From assembly GCF_015709525.1 (NCBI RefSeq), contig NZ_JADNRA010000017.1:1-64000 (forward strand): a stretch of DNA of 64,000 nt, written 5' to 3'. The position numbers and the translations under genes are program-made. This DNA is from Methylocystis sp. L43. GTDB taxonomy: Bacteria; Pseudomonadota; Alphaproteobacteria; Rhizobiales; Beijerinckiaceae. Below the pieces are notes generated by a model. That model worked only from the letters and a program-made list of their open reading frames with translations. It was not told where the DNA came from and ran no database searches. Positions 53,994-63,382 of the stretch are shown piece after piece (positions within the stretch are counted from its first letter, which is position 1; each line of letters opens with the position of its first letter).

Positions 53994-54769
53994 ATCCCTT
54001 CGAAGGAGATCGGCGCCCGCTTCTTGCCGTCCTGCAAATAGATGTCCTTTGAGAACGGCGCGCGTCGGCGGTTGAAGGCCTGAAGCCACCATCCGTCGCC
54101 TAGCGGATCGAAGACCGGGGCGTCGGTTCGGCGGAAGATCGCGGTCGAGCCGACAAACTCCACCTTTTCGAACATGTGATCTTCGCTCAGGAAGTCCGCA
54201 AGCCGGCTGATGGTTGGAATGTGGATGTCGTCGACGACGAGCAGCCCATCCGTCTTCAGGTGCGGATAGAAGTAATAATATTCGAGTTCGGGGAACGGAA
54301 AGCCGTGCGGACCGTCGATCAGGACAAGGTCGTAGCGAAAATGGTCTTCGTGTCGCGGCAGCGTGAGCTGAGTTGGCCCAAAGACAAGGTCGAGGCGGTC
54401 CGGACGCGTCGCGGGACAGTTCATGAAATAGTCGACGCTGGACGCTTGCTGTCCGCGATCGTCAAAGCAGAAAACCTTGTGCCGTTCGGCGATGCGCGAA
54501 AAAAAGATGGTGGATTTTCCGCAGCCCGTTTCGGCTGAGAAGATCTCCGTTCCGGTCAGCAGGCGCTCGATGCGCAGCAAGGTGCGTAGGGGCATCGATC
54601 CCGCGCTATGGGCGTAGCCGAAGGCGCGCTCATAGTCCCCGATTTCGGCTGCGAGGCTTTTGTCGCGCGTCGCCTCCGCCCGCAGAGGCGACGGGATTGA
54701 TGAGAGCGGAGAGCTCCAAAGCCTTCGCCGCACTCGATTGATCAGCTTGCGGGCGAAGGACGAGGGCAT
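53987..54769 (-). CDS. class I SAM-dependent methyltransferase-like protein
   Basis: 260 residues. Rossmann core: FSAETGCGKSTIFFSRIAE as motif I, KVFCFDDRG as motif II, and DLVLIDGPHGFPFPELEYYY. It fits the Methyltransf_24 family. The C-terminus is Arg/Lys-rich. Convergent with the ChbG-like gene. The target is unknown; sugar or lipid methylation in the same cluster is an inference. Confidence 0.78.
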   Translation of the reverse strand: MPSSFARKLINRVRRRLWSSPLSSIPSPLRAEATRDKSLAAEIGDYERAFGYAHSAGSMPLRTLLRIERLLTGTEIFSAETGCGKSTIFFSRIAERHKVFCFDDRGQQASSVDYFMNCPATRPDRLDLVFGPTQLTLPRHEDHFRYDLVLIDGPHGFPFPELEYYYFYPHLKTDGLLVVDDIHIPTISRLADFLSEDHMFEKVEFVGSTAIFRRTDAPVFDPLGDGWWLQAFNRRRAPFSKDIYLQDGKKRAPISFEGIY

Positions 54770-54884
54770 GGCTCTTGATGTTTCTCGAGGGTCCGCGAAA
54801 GGGTTTATGGCTTATAGCAGCGCGAGCCTCGCCAAGGAAGCGATAGGCCGCCGCCCGCCGCTGAAGTCCCGGCGCCAGATACTT

Positions 54885-55736
54885 TCAAACGAATTCAGTG
54901 TCTAAGCCGAAATCGAAGACCGGGGCGGAGTGCGTCAGGGCGCCAACGGAAATAAAGTCGACGCCGGTTTTCGCGATTTCCTCGACGCTCGCGAGCGTCA
55001 CGCCGCCCGAGGCTTCACAGATCATGCGGCCGCCGACGAGCGCCACGGCGCTGCGCAGATCGTCGAGCGTCATATTGTCGAGCAGCACGGCGTCCGCCCC
55101 CTCGTCGAGCACCTCGCGCAGCTGGTCGAGCCTATCGACTTCGATCTCGATTTTGACGAGATGGCCAATATTCCGCTTGGCGGCTCTGAGCGCCGGAACG
55201 ACGCCGCCAGCGACGGCGACGTGGTTATCCTTGATGAGCACGGCGTCGTCGAGGCCGAAGCGGTGATTGACGCCGCCGCCGCATCGAACGGCGTATTTCT
55301 CCAAGGCGCGCAACAAGGGCGTGGTTTTGCGCGTGTCGCAGATTCGCGCGGATGTTCCGGCGATGGCGCTGACGTAGCGCGCCGTGAGCGTGGCGACGCC
55401 GGACAGTCGGCCAAGAAAATTCAGCGCCACCCGCTCCGCAGAGAGAATGGGCCTGGCCGGGCCCGAAATTATCGCCGCGAGCGCTCCCGGCTCGACGCGG
55501 GCGCCATCGGCCGCCTGCGCTTCGAAGATGATTTGAGGGTCCATGAGCGCGAAGGCGGCGCGCGCCGCCTGAAGTCCGGCGACGACGCCCGAATCGCGCG
55601 CGACAATTCCCGCCCGGGCCTGCGCGCGTGCGGGGATGGTCGCCTGCGTCGTGACGTCGCCGGCGCGCCCCAAATCTTCGACGAGCGCGGCGCGAACCGC
55701 CGCCTCGATCAGCATCGGGGGCAAATCGGCGATCAT
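54885..55736 (-). CDS. nadC: nicotinate-nucleotide pyrophosphorylase NadC (quinolinate phosphoribosyltransferase)
   Basis: 283 residues; turns quinolinate and PRPP into nicotinate mononucleotide, third step of de novo NAD synthesis. Motifs: [39 protein letters not shown] and [19 protein letters not shown]. Start overlaps the nadB stop (ATGA). Confidence 0.96.
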   Translation of the reverse strand: MIADLPPMLIEAAVRAALVEDLGRAGDVTTQATIPARAQARAGIVARDSGVVAGLQAARAAFALMDPQIIFEAQAADGARVEPGALAAIISGPARPILSAERVALNFLGRLSGVATLTARYVSAIAGTSARICDTRKTTPLLRALEKYAVRCGGGVNHRFGLDDAVLIKDNHVAVAGGVVPALRAAKRNIGHLVKIEIEVDRLDQLREVLDEGADAVLLDNMTLDDLRSAVALVGGRMICEASGGVTLASVEEIAKTGVDFISVGALTHSAPVFDFGLDTEFV

Positions 55737-57277
55737 GACTCGACCTTGTCGGCGGTGCGCAGGGCGGCGTCGAGCGTCGTGAGCGAGCGGCGCGCGAGCG
55801 CGGGGACCGGCTGCGGAAAGTCGGAACGAAAATGCGCGCCACGGCTCTCGCGTCGTTGGAACGCGGCCGCCGCGATGAACAGACCCGTCGTCAACATATT
55901 GCGCGCCTCAATATCGCTCGTCCGCGAGATCATGCGCCGGATCGACCTTACCGCGACCGCGAGCCCGGCGCCGTTGCGGATGACGCCCACATTCGCCGAC
56001 ATCAGATCGCGCAGTTCTTCGATGACCGCAAAATCACGATCGCGCGGCGCCGGCTCCATGCGCTCGGCCTTCGGGCGCCATTCGACCGGCAAGAGCGGCG
56101 TCGCGCGCACGTCCGCCGCGACGCGGGCGCCGAAAACGATCGCCTCGAGAAGAGAATTGGACGCGAGCCGGTTCGCGCCGTGAACGCCGGTCGACGCGAC
56201 TTCGCCGACCGCCCAGAGGCCATCGAGGTTCGTGCGCCCGCGGTCGTCGGTCCAGACGCCGCCCATATGGTAATGCGCCGCCGGCGCGATCGGAATAAGT
56301 TCGCGCGAGGGATCGATCCCGGCGCTCATGCAACTTGCGTAAACTGTCGGAAAGCGCGTCGGGAATTCGGCGCCGATGGCCGAGCGGGCGTCGAGAAACG
56401 CGCCCTTTCCGGCCTTGACGCTGGCGAAGACGCCGCGGGCGACAATGTCGCGCGGCGCAAGCTCCCCATTTGGATCGATGTCGAGCATGAAGCGTCGGCC
56501 ATCCCGATCCACGATCGTCGCGCCTTCGCCGCGCAGAGCCTCGGTCGCGAGCGGCGCCGGATCGGCGTCAATGTCGATCGCCGTCGGGTGAAACTGAACA
56601 AACTCCGCATCAGCGATCAGCGCGCCCGCCCGCGCCGCCATAGCGACGCCGATGCCGCGCGCCTCCAACGGGTTGGTCGTGACCCGGTACAGATGGCCAA
56701 TCCCGCCCGTCGCGAGAATGAGCGCCGAACAGGGCGTCTCATGGATCATGCCGGCGTTGTCGCGGGCGCGCACGCCAACCGCGCGCCCCCCGCGCACGAT
56801 GATCTCCTGCGCCGAATAGCCTTCGACGATGTGGATCGAAGGCGTTCTGGCGACTTCCTTGGCGAGGATGTCCATGATCGCCCGCCCGGCGACATCGCCC
56901 TGGACACGCACGATGCGACGACGCGAATGCGCTGCCTCCTGCGAGGGGAGAAAGGCGCCGAGGGCCGACCGATCGAAGGGGGTTCCCATCGCCGCGAGGT
57001 CTTCGACGCGTGCGCGCGCTTCCTGGGCCATGCCGAGCGCGATGTCGCGGTCCACGAGGCCGCCGCCCGCCGCCACCGTGTCGTCGGCGTGGCTTTCCGG
57101 CGTGTCGCCTTCTTCGACGGCCGCGGCGATGCCGCCCTGCGCCCAAAAGGACGAGCCGCTGTAGCCGACGGGAGTCGGCGCGAAGATCGCCACCGGAGTC
57201 GGCGCCATTTTGAGCGCGCAGAACACGCCCGCGAGCCCGCCGCCGATGATGATGATGGGAGGCAAATTCTCGCGCAT
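55733..57277 (-). CDS. nadB: L-aspartate oxidase NadB
   Basis: 514-residue FAD enzyme that oxidises aspartate to iminoaspartate. FAD loop [14 protein letters not shown] near the N-terminus, [19 protein letters not shown], substrate region FVQFHPTAI, and [20 protein letters not shown] then [20 protein letters not shown]. The ATG at 57277 is used; the frame runs on upstream into the DUF4202 gene. The C-terminal helical domain is present. Confidence 0.96.
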   Translation of the reverse strand: MRENLPPIIIIGGGLAGVFCALKMAPTPVAIFAPTPVGYSGSSFWAQGGIAAAVEEGDTPESHADDTVAAGGGLVDRDIALGMAQEARARVEDLAAMGTPFDRSALGAFLPSQEAAHSRRRIVRVQGDVAGRAIMDILAKEVARTPSIHIVEGYSAQEIIVRGGRAVGVRARDNAGMIHETPCSALILATGGIGHLYRVTTNPLEARGIGVAMAARAGALIADAEFVQFHPTAIDIDADPAPLATEALRGEGATIVDRDGRRFMLDIDPNGELAPRDIVARGVFASVKAGKGAFLDARSAIGAEFPTRFPTVYASCMSAGIDPSRELIPIAPAAHYHMGGVWTDDRGRTNLDGLWAVGEVASTGVHGANRLASNSLLEAIVFGARVAADVRATPLLPVEWRPKAERMEPAPRDRDFAVIEELRDLMSANVGVIRNGAGLAVAVRSIRRMISRTSDIEARNMLTTGLFIAAAAFQRRESRGAHFRSDFPQPVPALARRSLTTLDAALRTADKVES

Positions 57278-57284
57278 CGACCGT

Positions 57285-57905
57285 TTAGTCGACTGCGACT
57301 GCAGCGAGCCGCGCGAGCGCGGCGGCCTCACGGGCGATCGCCGCTTCGACCAGGCTGCGCGCGCGCGGCGGCAAGGGCAGGGCGAGGGCCGCCGCATGGC
57401 CCTTGGGCGACATTTTGCACAAGGTTTTGCCGAGAATGTCGACGAGCTTGTCGTCGGCATACTCGCGGTGCTTTTCCAGAAATTCCTCGAAGTAATGCTC
57501 GAGAAAGACGATCGCGGCGATGTTTTCGAGCGCCTGCGACTCCGGGTCTTTCTTGAGCTGTTCCTTACGGATCAGCGCGCCGACATGCGCGACGGCCGCT
57601 TCGTCATAGCCATGCGCGCGCATGATCTCCGCGACCAGATGGGCATGGTGGATGCGGCAGGCGCGCCGCCATTCGTTGTAGCCGCGACGGCCTTCCTCAT
57701 AATCCGCACGGGCGATCTCCCAGCGCCGCAGATGTTGCGCGCGGGTCGCAATCTTCAGCAGATCGGAGGCGTCAGGGTAGAGCGCGGCAAGTCGCGCGCT
57801 CATGCGCTCGGCGTAGACCTGCTCAAAGGCTCGGCCCTCGAGCCGGCGCGGATCGTCGGCATTGGCGGCGTCGATGGCCGCAATCGTCGCATCGAGCGCC
57901 AACAT
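57285..57905 (-). CDS. DUF4202-domain protein within the nad operon
   Basis: 206 residues, mostly helical, rich in His and Glu: HLRRWEIARADYEEGRRGYN, WRRACRIHHAHLVAEIMRAHG and VFLEHYFEEFLEKH. His/Asp positions recall an HD-like metal site, but no activity is proven for DUF4202. It starts 38 bp after nadA and ends 7 bp before nadB, so it is co-transcribed with NAD synthesis genes. Confidence 0.85.
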   Translation of the reverse strand: MLALDATIAAIDAANADDPRRLEGRAFEQVYAERMSARLAALYPDASDLLKIATRAQHLRRWEIARADYEEGRRGYNEWRRACRIHHAHLVAEIMRAHGYDEAAVAHVGALIRKEQLKKDPESQALENIAAIVFLEHYFEEFLEKHREYADDKLVDILGKTLCKMSPKGHAAALALPLPPRARSLVEAAIAREAAALARLAAVAVD

Positions 57906-57943
57906 TGTCCGCCCTGTTCAAGTCAGGCCAAGCGGCCCGCAGT

Positions 57944-59044
57944 CTAGCCTAGATCGATCATCCGTTGCACGCTGCGGCGCGCGCGCTCGGCCACTGCGGG
58001 ATCAACGGTCACTTCTTCGCGGACGTAAAGCAGGCTGTCGAGGATTTTCGGCAGCGTGATGCGCTTCATATGCGGGCAGAAGTTGCACGGCCGCACGAAT
58101 TCGACGTCCGGCGTTTCGGCGGCGACATTGTCGGCCATCGAGCATTCGGTGACGAGCAGCACGCGGGCCGGCTTCCTGCTGCGCACAAAATCGATCATCG
58201 CCGCCGTCGAGCCGGCGAAATCGGCGACTTCCACAACCTCTCGTGGACATTCAGGATGGGCAAGCACCTGCACGCCGGGATGATCGGCGCGATAATTCTC
58301 GATCTCTTCGGCGGTGAAGCGCTCATGCACCTCGCAGGCGCCGCGCCAGGCGATGATCTTCACTTTCGTCTGCGCGGCGACGTTCTGCGCCAGATAGCGG
58401 TCGGGAACCATGATCACGCGCTCGGCGCCGAGGCTCTCGACGACTTTTACCGCGTTCGACGAGGTGCAGCAGATGTCGACCTCGGCTTTCACGTCGGCTG
58501 AGGTGTTGACATAGGCGACGATGGGAACGCCGGGATATTGTTTGCGCAGGGCGCGCACGTCGGCGCCGGTGATCGACTCCGCAAGCGAGCAGCCCGCCTT
58601 CATGTCCGGCGTGAGCACGACCTTGTTCGGATTGAGCAGCTTCGAGGTTTCGGCCATGAAATGCACGCCGCCCTGAACGATGATGTCGGCGTCGGATTTC
58701 GCGGCAAGTTTGGCGAGCTGCAGGCTGTCGCCGATGTGATCGGCGACGCAGTGGTAGATCTCCGGCGTCATGTAGTTATGCGCAAGGATGGTGGCGTTGC
58801 GCACATGTTTGAGATCGTTGATCGCCTTCACATAAGGGGCGTGGAACGGCCATTCGACGGGCGGAATGACTCGCGCCACGCGCTCGTAGAGATGCGCGGT
58901 CGCGGCTTGAACCTCGGGCGTCCATTCCAGATCAGGGCGGGGAAGGGCCGGAAAGCGGCCGCGCGGGCCAACGCCAAGGGCGTTCGCCGGAGGCTCTCGC
59001 CTTGCGCTCGGCGCGCTTCGAACGTCGTTGGTCAAGAGTGTCAT
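57944..59044 (-). CDS. nadA: quinolinate synthase NadA
   Basis: 366 residues; condenses iminoaspartate and dihydroxyacetone phosphate to quinolinate using a [4Fe-4S] cluster. [50 protein letters not shown] (first Cys ligand), [11 protein letters not shown] (second) and [20 protein letters not shown] (third). The ATG at 59044 has GGGGCG upstream; another ATG lies at 59059, next to the operator. First gene of nadA-DUF4202-nadB-nadC. Confidence 0.95.
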   Translation of the reverse strand: MTLLTNDVRSAPSARREPPANALGVGPRGRFPALPRPDLEWTPEVQAATAHLYERVARVIPPVEWPFHAPYVKAINDLKHVRNATILAHNYMTPEIYHCVADHIGDSLQLAKLAAKSDADIIVQGGVHFMAETSKLLNPNKVVLTPDMKAGCSLAESITGADVRALRKQYPGVPIVAYVNTSADVKAEVDICCTSSNAVKVVESLGAERVIMVPDRYLAQNVAAQTKVKIIAWRGACEVHERFTAEEIENYRADHPGVQVLAHPECPREVVEVADFAGSTAAMIDFVRSRKPARVLLVTECSMADNVAAETPDVEFVRPCNFCPHMKRITLPKILDSLLYVREEVTVDPAVAERARRSVQRMIDLG

Positions 59045-59060
59045 CGTCTGGCGCCCCATT

Positions 59061-59083
59061 CTTATACTCAACTTGAGTATAAG
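59061..59083. promoter_or_regulatory. perfect palindromic operator candidate upstream of nadA
   Basis: Perfect palindrome, arms cttatactcaa and ttgagtataag around one central base, 17 bp before the nadA start. Shape and place fit a repressor of NAD synthesis; NadQ or NrtR would be candidates in alphaproteobacteria. Neither regulator gene is in the window. Confidence 0.75.
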
Positions 59084-59179
59084 TAGCCCCCAATAAATCT
59101 CCGAGACGGATCCCCGCTCGGAGCGCTCAAGTTTCGAGACTAAGCCGCGGACGAGGATCTCGCAACTTCGTCGCGCAAG

Positions 59180-59204
59180 ACATGTGCTCGGCACGAGTAT
59201 ATGT
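59180..59204. promoter_or_regulatory. second, imperfect operator candidate between nadA and pyrB
   Basis: Imperfect inverted repeat acatgtgctcg / cgagtatatgt with a 3-base centre, sharing the gagtata half-site with the perfect palindrome about 120 bp away. Could bind the same regulator, and might also touch the pyrB promoter. Confidence 0.45.
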
Positions 59205-59276
59205 CAAGGGAAAGACGGCTAGGGACGGCGGCGGATGGACGCTTTCGGCGCGGGTCAAAGCTGCTATAGACGGCGC

Positions 59277-60227
59277 ATGCAATCAGGGGCGCCGCAAGCT
59301 TCTTTCCCGCACCGCCACCTTCTCGGCATTGAAGGATTGACCCGTCCTGACATCGTCACCCTTCTCGACATGGCCGAGGAGGCGATCGAAGTGTCGCGAC
59401 GGGTCGACAAGAAGCGTTCGAGTTTGCGCGGGCGGACGCAAATCAATCTGTTTTACGAATCGTCAACGCGCACGCAGGCGTCCTTCGAGATCGCCGGCAA
59501 GCGTCTGGGCGCCGACGTGATGAACATGTCGGTCGCGCGCTCCTCCGAGTCGAAAGGCGAGACGCTGATCGACACGGCGGTGACGCTCAACGCAATGCGG
59601 CCGGATATCATCGTCGTTCGCCATGCGCATGCCGGCGCGGCGCATCTTCTGGCGCGAAAGGTCGACTGTTCCGTCGTCAACGCCGGCGACGGCGCGCATG
59701 AACATCCGACGCAGGCGCTGCTCGACGCGCTGACGATCAGGCGGAATAAGGGGCGCATCGAGGGGCTGACGATCGCGATCTGCGGCGACATTCTCCATTC
59801 ACGCGTCGCGCGCTCAAACATCCTGCTGCTTGGCGCGCTTGGCGCCCGCGTGCGCGTCGTCGGGCCTTCGACGCTTGCGCCGGATAGTCTGTCGCGGCTG
59901 GGCGTCGAAGTGTTTCACGACATGCGGCGCGGACTTGAGGCCGCTGACATAGTTATGATGCTGCGCCTTCAGCGCGAGCGCATGGCCGGCGCGCTGACGC
60001 CGAGCGCCCGCGAATATTTCCACTTCTTCGGGCTCGACGAAGAGAAGCTGGCCTATGCGGCGCCCGATGCGCTGGTCATGCATCCCGGACCGATGAATCG
60101 CGGCGTGGAAATCGACACCGCCGTCGCCGACAGCGCGCGCTCGCTTATCCGCGAACAGGTCGAGATGGGCGTTGCGGTGCGCATGGCGGTGCTCGAAGCG
60201 CTCGCGCAGCACCTGCCAAATGTGTAA
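59277..60227 (+). CDS. pyrB: aspartate carbamoyltransferase catalytic subunit PyrB
   Basis: 316 residues; second step of pyrimidine synthesis. Carbamoyl phosphate loop [15 protein letters not shown], aspartate domain with [30 protein letters not shown] and [13 protein letters not shown]. The ATG at 59277 is used; the earlier in-frame start at 59235 adds 14 residues. No pyrC follows, so no pyrBC operon here. Confidence 0.95.
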   Translation: MQSGAPQASFPHRHLLGIEGLTRPDIVTLLDMAEEAIEVSRRVDKKRSSLRGRTQINLFYESSTRTQASFEIAGKRLGADVMNMSVARSSESKGETLIDTAVTLNAMRPDIIVVRHAHAGAAHLLARKVDCSVVNAGDGAHEHPTQALLDALTIRRNKGRIEGLTIAICGDILHSRVARSNILLLGALGARVRVVGPSTLAPDSLSRLGVEVFHDMRRGLEAADIVMMLRLQRERMAGALTPSAREYFHFFGLDEEKLAYAAPDALVMHPGPMNRGVEIDTAVADSARSLIREQVEMGVAVRMAVLEALAQHLPNV

Positions 60228-60262
60228 GCTTCTCCAAAATCAATGATCGTAGGGGAGTAGAA

Positions 60263-60673
60263 ATGATCAAGCTCATCCGCTTTGTTGGGCTCATCATCCA
60301 GTCAATCTTGATCGAGTTTTTGCACGTCTTCGGGCTCGTGGCGTTTCTTCTCGCCGCGGCGCTCGGCTATTTCCGGGCGCCGTCCTGGCTCGTGCCGATC
60401 GTCGGCATTGTCTGCGGAATCGTCGCCGACAAATTTATCGACCAGACCGAAGTCATCGCCCTTCTCGAACGGGCGGCGTCCGCCAATCAACGCGGCGGCT
60501 TCCTGGTGATCGTCTACATTATCATTGTCGCGGTCGGCTATGTCGCAGGCGCTTATGCGCGCGGGGCGATGCATCGCCGCAAGGTCGCGCAGGCGACGCC
60601 GAGCCCCGTGGCGAAGCAGCCGCAGGCGGCGAACCCGGCAGCCAAGCAGCCGCAAAGGCGCAAGCGCAGCTGA
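60263..60673 (+). CDS. hypothetical membrane protein
   Basis: 136 residues with GGGGAG before the ATG. Three hydrophobic stretches (IIQSILIEFLHVFGLVAFLL, LVPIVGIVCGIVADKF, FLVIVYIIIVAVGYVAG) and a basic, Ala/Pro/Gln-rich tail (KQPQAANPAAKQPQRRKRS). Not recognised. Located 35 bp after pyrB. Confidence 0.65.
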   Translation: MIKLIRFVGLIIQSILIEFLHVFGLVAFLLAAALGYFRAPSWLVPIVGIVCGIVADKFIDQTEVIALLERAASANQRGGFLVIVYIIIVAVGYVAGAYARGAMHRRKVAQATPSPVAKQPQAANPAAKQPQRRKRS

Positions 60674-60680
60674 TCGCCAT

Positions 60681-60785
60681 AGAGCAGGCCCCGAAAAAGT
60701 TGACAGCTTTTTCGATGAGAAACTGCTCCACCATTTTCGCTTTGAGCGGTACCCTATCGATCACATGTTTCCATGTGATCGGGAA
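60681..60785. repeat. dispersed palindromic repeat, copy 2, with a second palindrome
   Basis: Right part (60741-60784): stem cgatcacatg/catgtgatcg with loop tttc, same sequence and flanks (tttgagcg, cctat) as 6731-6772. Left part (60682-60728): outer arms gagcag/ctgctc with an inner cgaaaaag/gctttttcg pair, like the common rhizobial intergenic palindrome. Directly after the membrane protein gene. Confidence 0.75.
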
Positions 60786-60831
60786 TCGCCCAAAGCCTGA
60801 GGAACGCGCGCCGACGTTCGGCGCGTTGCCC

Positions 60832-61815
60832 TTACAACCCTTCGAACAGCGCCGTCGAGAGATAGCGCTCGGCGAAGGACGGGATGATCAAAACGATATT
60901 CTTGCCCTCGGCCTCGGGGCGGCTGGCGATCTCCAAGGCGGCGGCGACGGCGGCGCCCGATGAGATGCCGCCGGGAATCCCCTCCAGCCGAGCGAGCAGC
61001 CGCGCCGTCTCAAATGCTGTCTGATTGCCGATCGTGACGATCTCGTCGATGACGCTTCGATCGAGAATGGGCGGCACGAAGCCCGCGCCGATGCCTTGGA
61101 TTTTATGGGGGCCGGGCGGGCGCCCGGAAAGCACGGCCGAATCTTCCGGCTCCACGGCCACGACGCGCAAGCCGGGCCGGCGCGCCTTCAGCGCCTGGCC
61201 GACGCCCGTGATCGTGCCGCCAGTGCCGACGCCCGACACGAAATAGTCGACCTCGCCATTGGTGTCGTTCCAGATTTCCTCCGCCGTCGTCACGCGGTGA
61301 ATCTCGGGATTGGCGGGGTTTTCGAACTGCTGGGGAATGACGGCGTCGGGATTTTGGTCGGCGAGTTCACTGGCCTTGGCGAGCGCCCCCTTCATCCCCT
61401 GCGAGGCGGGGGTGAGCACAAGTTCGGCGCCGAGCAGCGCCAGCATCTTGCGCCGCTCGATCGACATCGATTCCGGCATGATGAGAATGAGTCGATAGCC
61501 GCGCGCGGCGGCGACGAAGGCAAGCGCGATGCCGGTGTTGCCTGACGTCGGTTCGATCAGCACCGTTTTCCCCGGCGTGATCCTGCCGCTCTTTTCGAGC
61601 GATTCGATCATGCTGACGCCGATGCGGTCTTTGACGCTCGCGATCGGGTTGAAGAATTCGAGTTTGGCGAGGAGATTGGCCTTCACGCCGCGCTCGCGCG
61701 CGAATCGATCAAGCCGGACGAGCGGCGTATCGCCGATCGTCTGCGTGATGGAATCATAGATGCGGCCTCGGCCAGGTTTGGCCGGCGGCGTGAAGCTTGG
61801 TACAGCCTGAGACAT
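60832..61815 (-). CDS. cysK: cysteine synthase A (O-acetylserine sulfhydrylase)
   Basis: 327-residue PLP enzyme. PLP lysine in [50 protein letters not shown] for phosphate binding, and [13 protein letters not shown]. Makes cysteine from O-acetylserine and sulfide. Followed on the same strand, upstream, by a TauE/SafE exporter (31 bp apart), so a sulfur operon is likely. Confidence 0.96.
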   Translation of the reverse strand: MSQAVPSFTPPAKPGRGRIYDSITQTIGDTPLVRLDRFARERGVKANLLAKLEFFNPIASVKDRIGVSMIESLEKSGRITPGKTVLIEPTSGNTGIALAFVAAARGYRLILIMPESMSIERRKMLALLGAELVLTPASQGMKGALAKASELADQNPDAVIPQQFENPANPEIHRVTTAEEIWNDTNGEVDYFVSGVGTGGTITGVGQALKARRPGLRVVAVEPEDSAVLSGRPPGPHKIQGIGAGFVPPILDRSVIDEIVTIGNQTAFETARLLARLEGIPGGISSGAAVAAALEIASRPEAEGKNIVLIIPSFAERYLSTALFEGL

Positions 61816-61845
61816 GTCTCGCCCCCAGAGAAAGAAGAATGAGGT

Positions 61846-62649
61846 CTAGATTGATAGTTTGATTCCGACCAGAGCCATGACGCTCGCAAGCGCCGGCCGC
61901 AGGTAGCGGTCGGGAACCCGAGCAGCGAAATGGGCGCCAATGGCGATGCCTGGAAGAGACCCGATGAGGAGCGAAAGCAGCAGCAACCAGTCGACGCCGC
62001 CCATCAGCCAGTGCCCGAAGCCGGCGATCAGCGTCAGCGGCACGGCATGGGCGATATCGGAGCCGACAAGACGCGCCGTCGGGGTGTGCGAATACAGCGC
62101 CAGCAGCACAGTCATGCCGATCGCCCCGGCGCCGACCGAAGAGATCGAGACCAGCACGCCGAGAAGAACGCCGAGAATCGCCGTCAGCCACAACAAGCGC
62201 CGATCGCTCATGTCGTTCGTGTGTTTCGCGATGTGATCGAGGATCCACCGCCGGAAGAGAATCGAGAAGGCCGTCAGCAGCAGCGCGAATCCAAGCGCCG
62301 AGGTGATGAGCCCATTGGCCGCATGGCCGCCGGACTTGCCGAGCCAAGAGAGGACGAGAAGACTCGCGACGCTCGCGGGCACGCTGCCATAGGCCAGCCG
62401 GCGGGTGATGCGCCAGTCGACCGTCCCGTGCAGGGCGTGAACGAGCGTGCCATTCGTCTTGGTGACGGCGGCGTAAAGCAGGTCGGTGCCAACGGCGGTC
62501 GTCGGCGGCACGCCGAAAACCAGCATCAGGATCGGCGTCATCAGCGAGCCGCCGCCGACGCCGGTGAATCCGACAAGCGCGCCGACGAAGAAGCCAGAAG
62601 CGGAGTAGAGGAGATTGATCGCGTTGAGCGCGTCCAAAAAGGCGGGCAT
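61846..62649 (-). CDS. TauE/SafE-family sulfite or sulfonate exporter
   Basis: 267 residues, about eight membrane helices. Family signature GFFVGALVGFTGVGGGSLMTP, repeated later as VSISSVGAGAIGMTVLL. Probably exports or imports sulfur anions; substrate not certain. First gene of the unit with cysK and divergent from an Rrf2 regulator gene. Confidence 0.9.
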   Translation of the reverse strand: MPAFLDALNAINLLYSASGFFVGALVGFTGVGGGSLMTPILMLVFGVPPTTAVGTDLLYAAVTKTNGTLVHALHGTVDWRITRRLAYGSVPASVASLLVLSWLGKSGGHAANGLITSALGFALLLTAFSILFRRWILDHIAKHTNDMSDRRLLWLTAILGVLLGVLVSISSVGAGAIGMTVLLALYSHTPTARLVGSDIAHAVPLTLIAGFGHWLMGGVDWLLLLSLLIGSLPGIAIGAHFAARVPDRYLRPALASVMALVGIKLSI

Positions 62650-62809
62650 TTCTTTCTTTCGTCGGCAATGCTAGTTCTACTCTATAAAGATAGTCAACTT
62701 TGTCAATTCTGGCGCGCGCCGCATTTGGGGAAAAGATGAACATGCCGGTCGACTGCAGTAGTATGTCGGCGCAAAAGGGCGTCCGGTTCGGACCTCGGCC
62801 CTAAAGGTC

Positions 62810-63301
62810 ATGACGGGAATGCTGACAAAAAAAGCCAAATACGGCCTCAAGGCCATGGTTCACCTGGCGGGGGTGCGGCCGGGAGAAACCGCATTGGTCG
62901 CGGAGATCGCCGCCTCCAACCAGATTCCGAAGAAGTTTCTCGATGCAATTTTAGGCGAACTGCGCAACGCTGGCTTCGTCCATTCGAAAAAAGGCAAAGG
63001 CGGCGGCTATATGTTGGCGCGGCCGCCTTCAGACATAGGCGTTGGCAATATCGTGCGCGCGCTCGACGGACCGCTGGCGCCTATCCAATGCGCAAGTAAG
63101 ACCGTCTACCGTCGTTGCGACGACTGCACGGACGAGACGCGATGCGCGGTTCGCCTGGTCATGCTGCGGGCGCGAGAGGCGATCGCCGAAGTGCTCGACA
63201 AGACGTCGCTTGAGCAGATGCGCGGATTGGGCGAGAGCGGCGACGGCGTTCGTCTGCTCGTCGGCGGGGGAACTGTGCGCGAAGCCATGGACATGGCGTG
63301 A
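62810..63301 (+). CDS. Rrf2-family transcriptional regulator
   Basis: 163 residues (a second ATG at 62819). Winged helix KKAKYGLKAMVHLAGVRPGE, IPKKFLDAILGELRNAGFVHS and KGKGGGYMLARP. C-terminal cysteines IQCASKTVYRRCDDCTDETRC: C, CxxC and C, able to hold an Fe-S cluster as in IscR/RirA/NsrR. Divergent to the exporter-cysK unit, so control of cysteine and sulfur metabolism (CymR-like) is likely. Confidence 0.88.
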   Translation: MTGMLTKKAKYGLKAMVHLAGVRPGETALVAEIAASNQIPKKFLDAILGELRNAGFVHSKKGKGGGYMLARPPSDIGVGNIVRALDGPLAPIQCASKTVYRRCDDCTDETRCAVRLVMLRAREAIAEVLDKTSLEQMRGLGESGDGVRLLVGGGTVREAMDMA

Positions 63302-63382
63302 GCCGGCGCCTATAAAACGCCGGCGGCAGATTCTTGCGCCGCAGCATCTCCTCCAAGGGGCCGGCGCAAGGCCGGAATGCGA

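Noticed and set aside
54930-57556. Very long plus-strand frames opposite nadC and nadB
   Set aside because: They are high-GC antisense frames, Arg/Asp/Ala-rich without domains, fully explained by nadB and nadC on the other strand.
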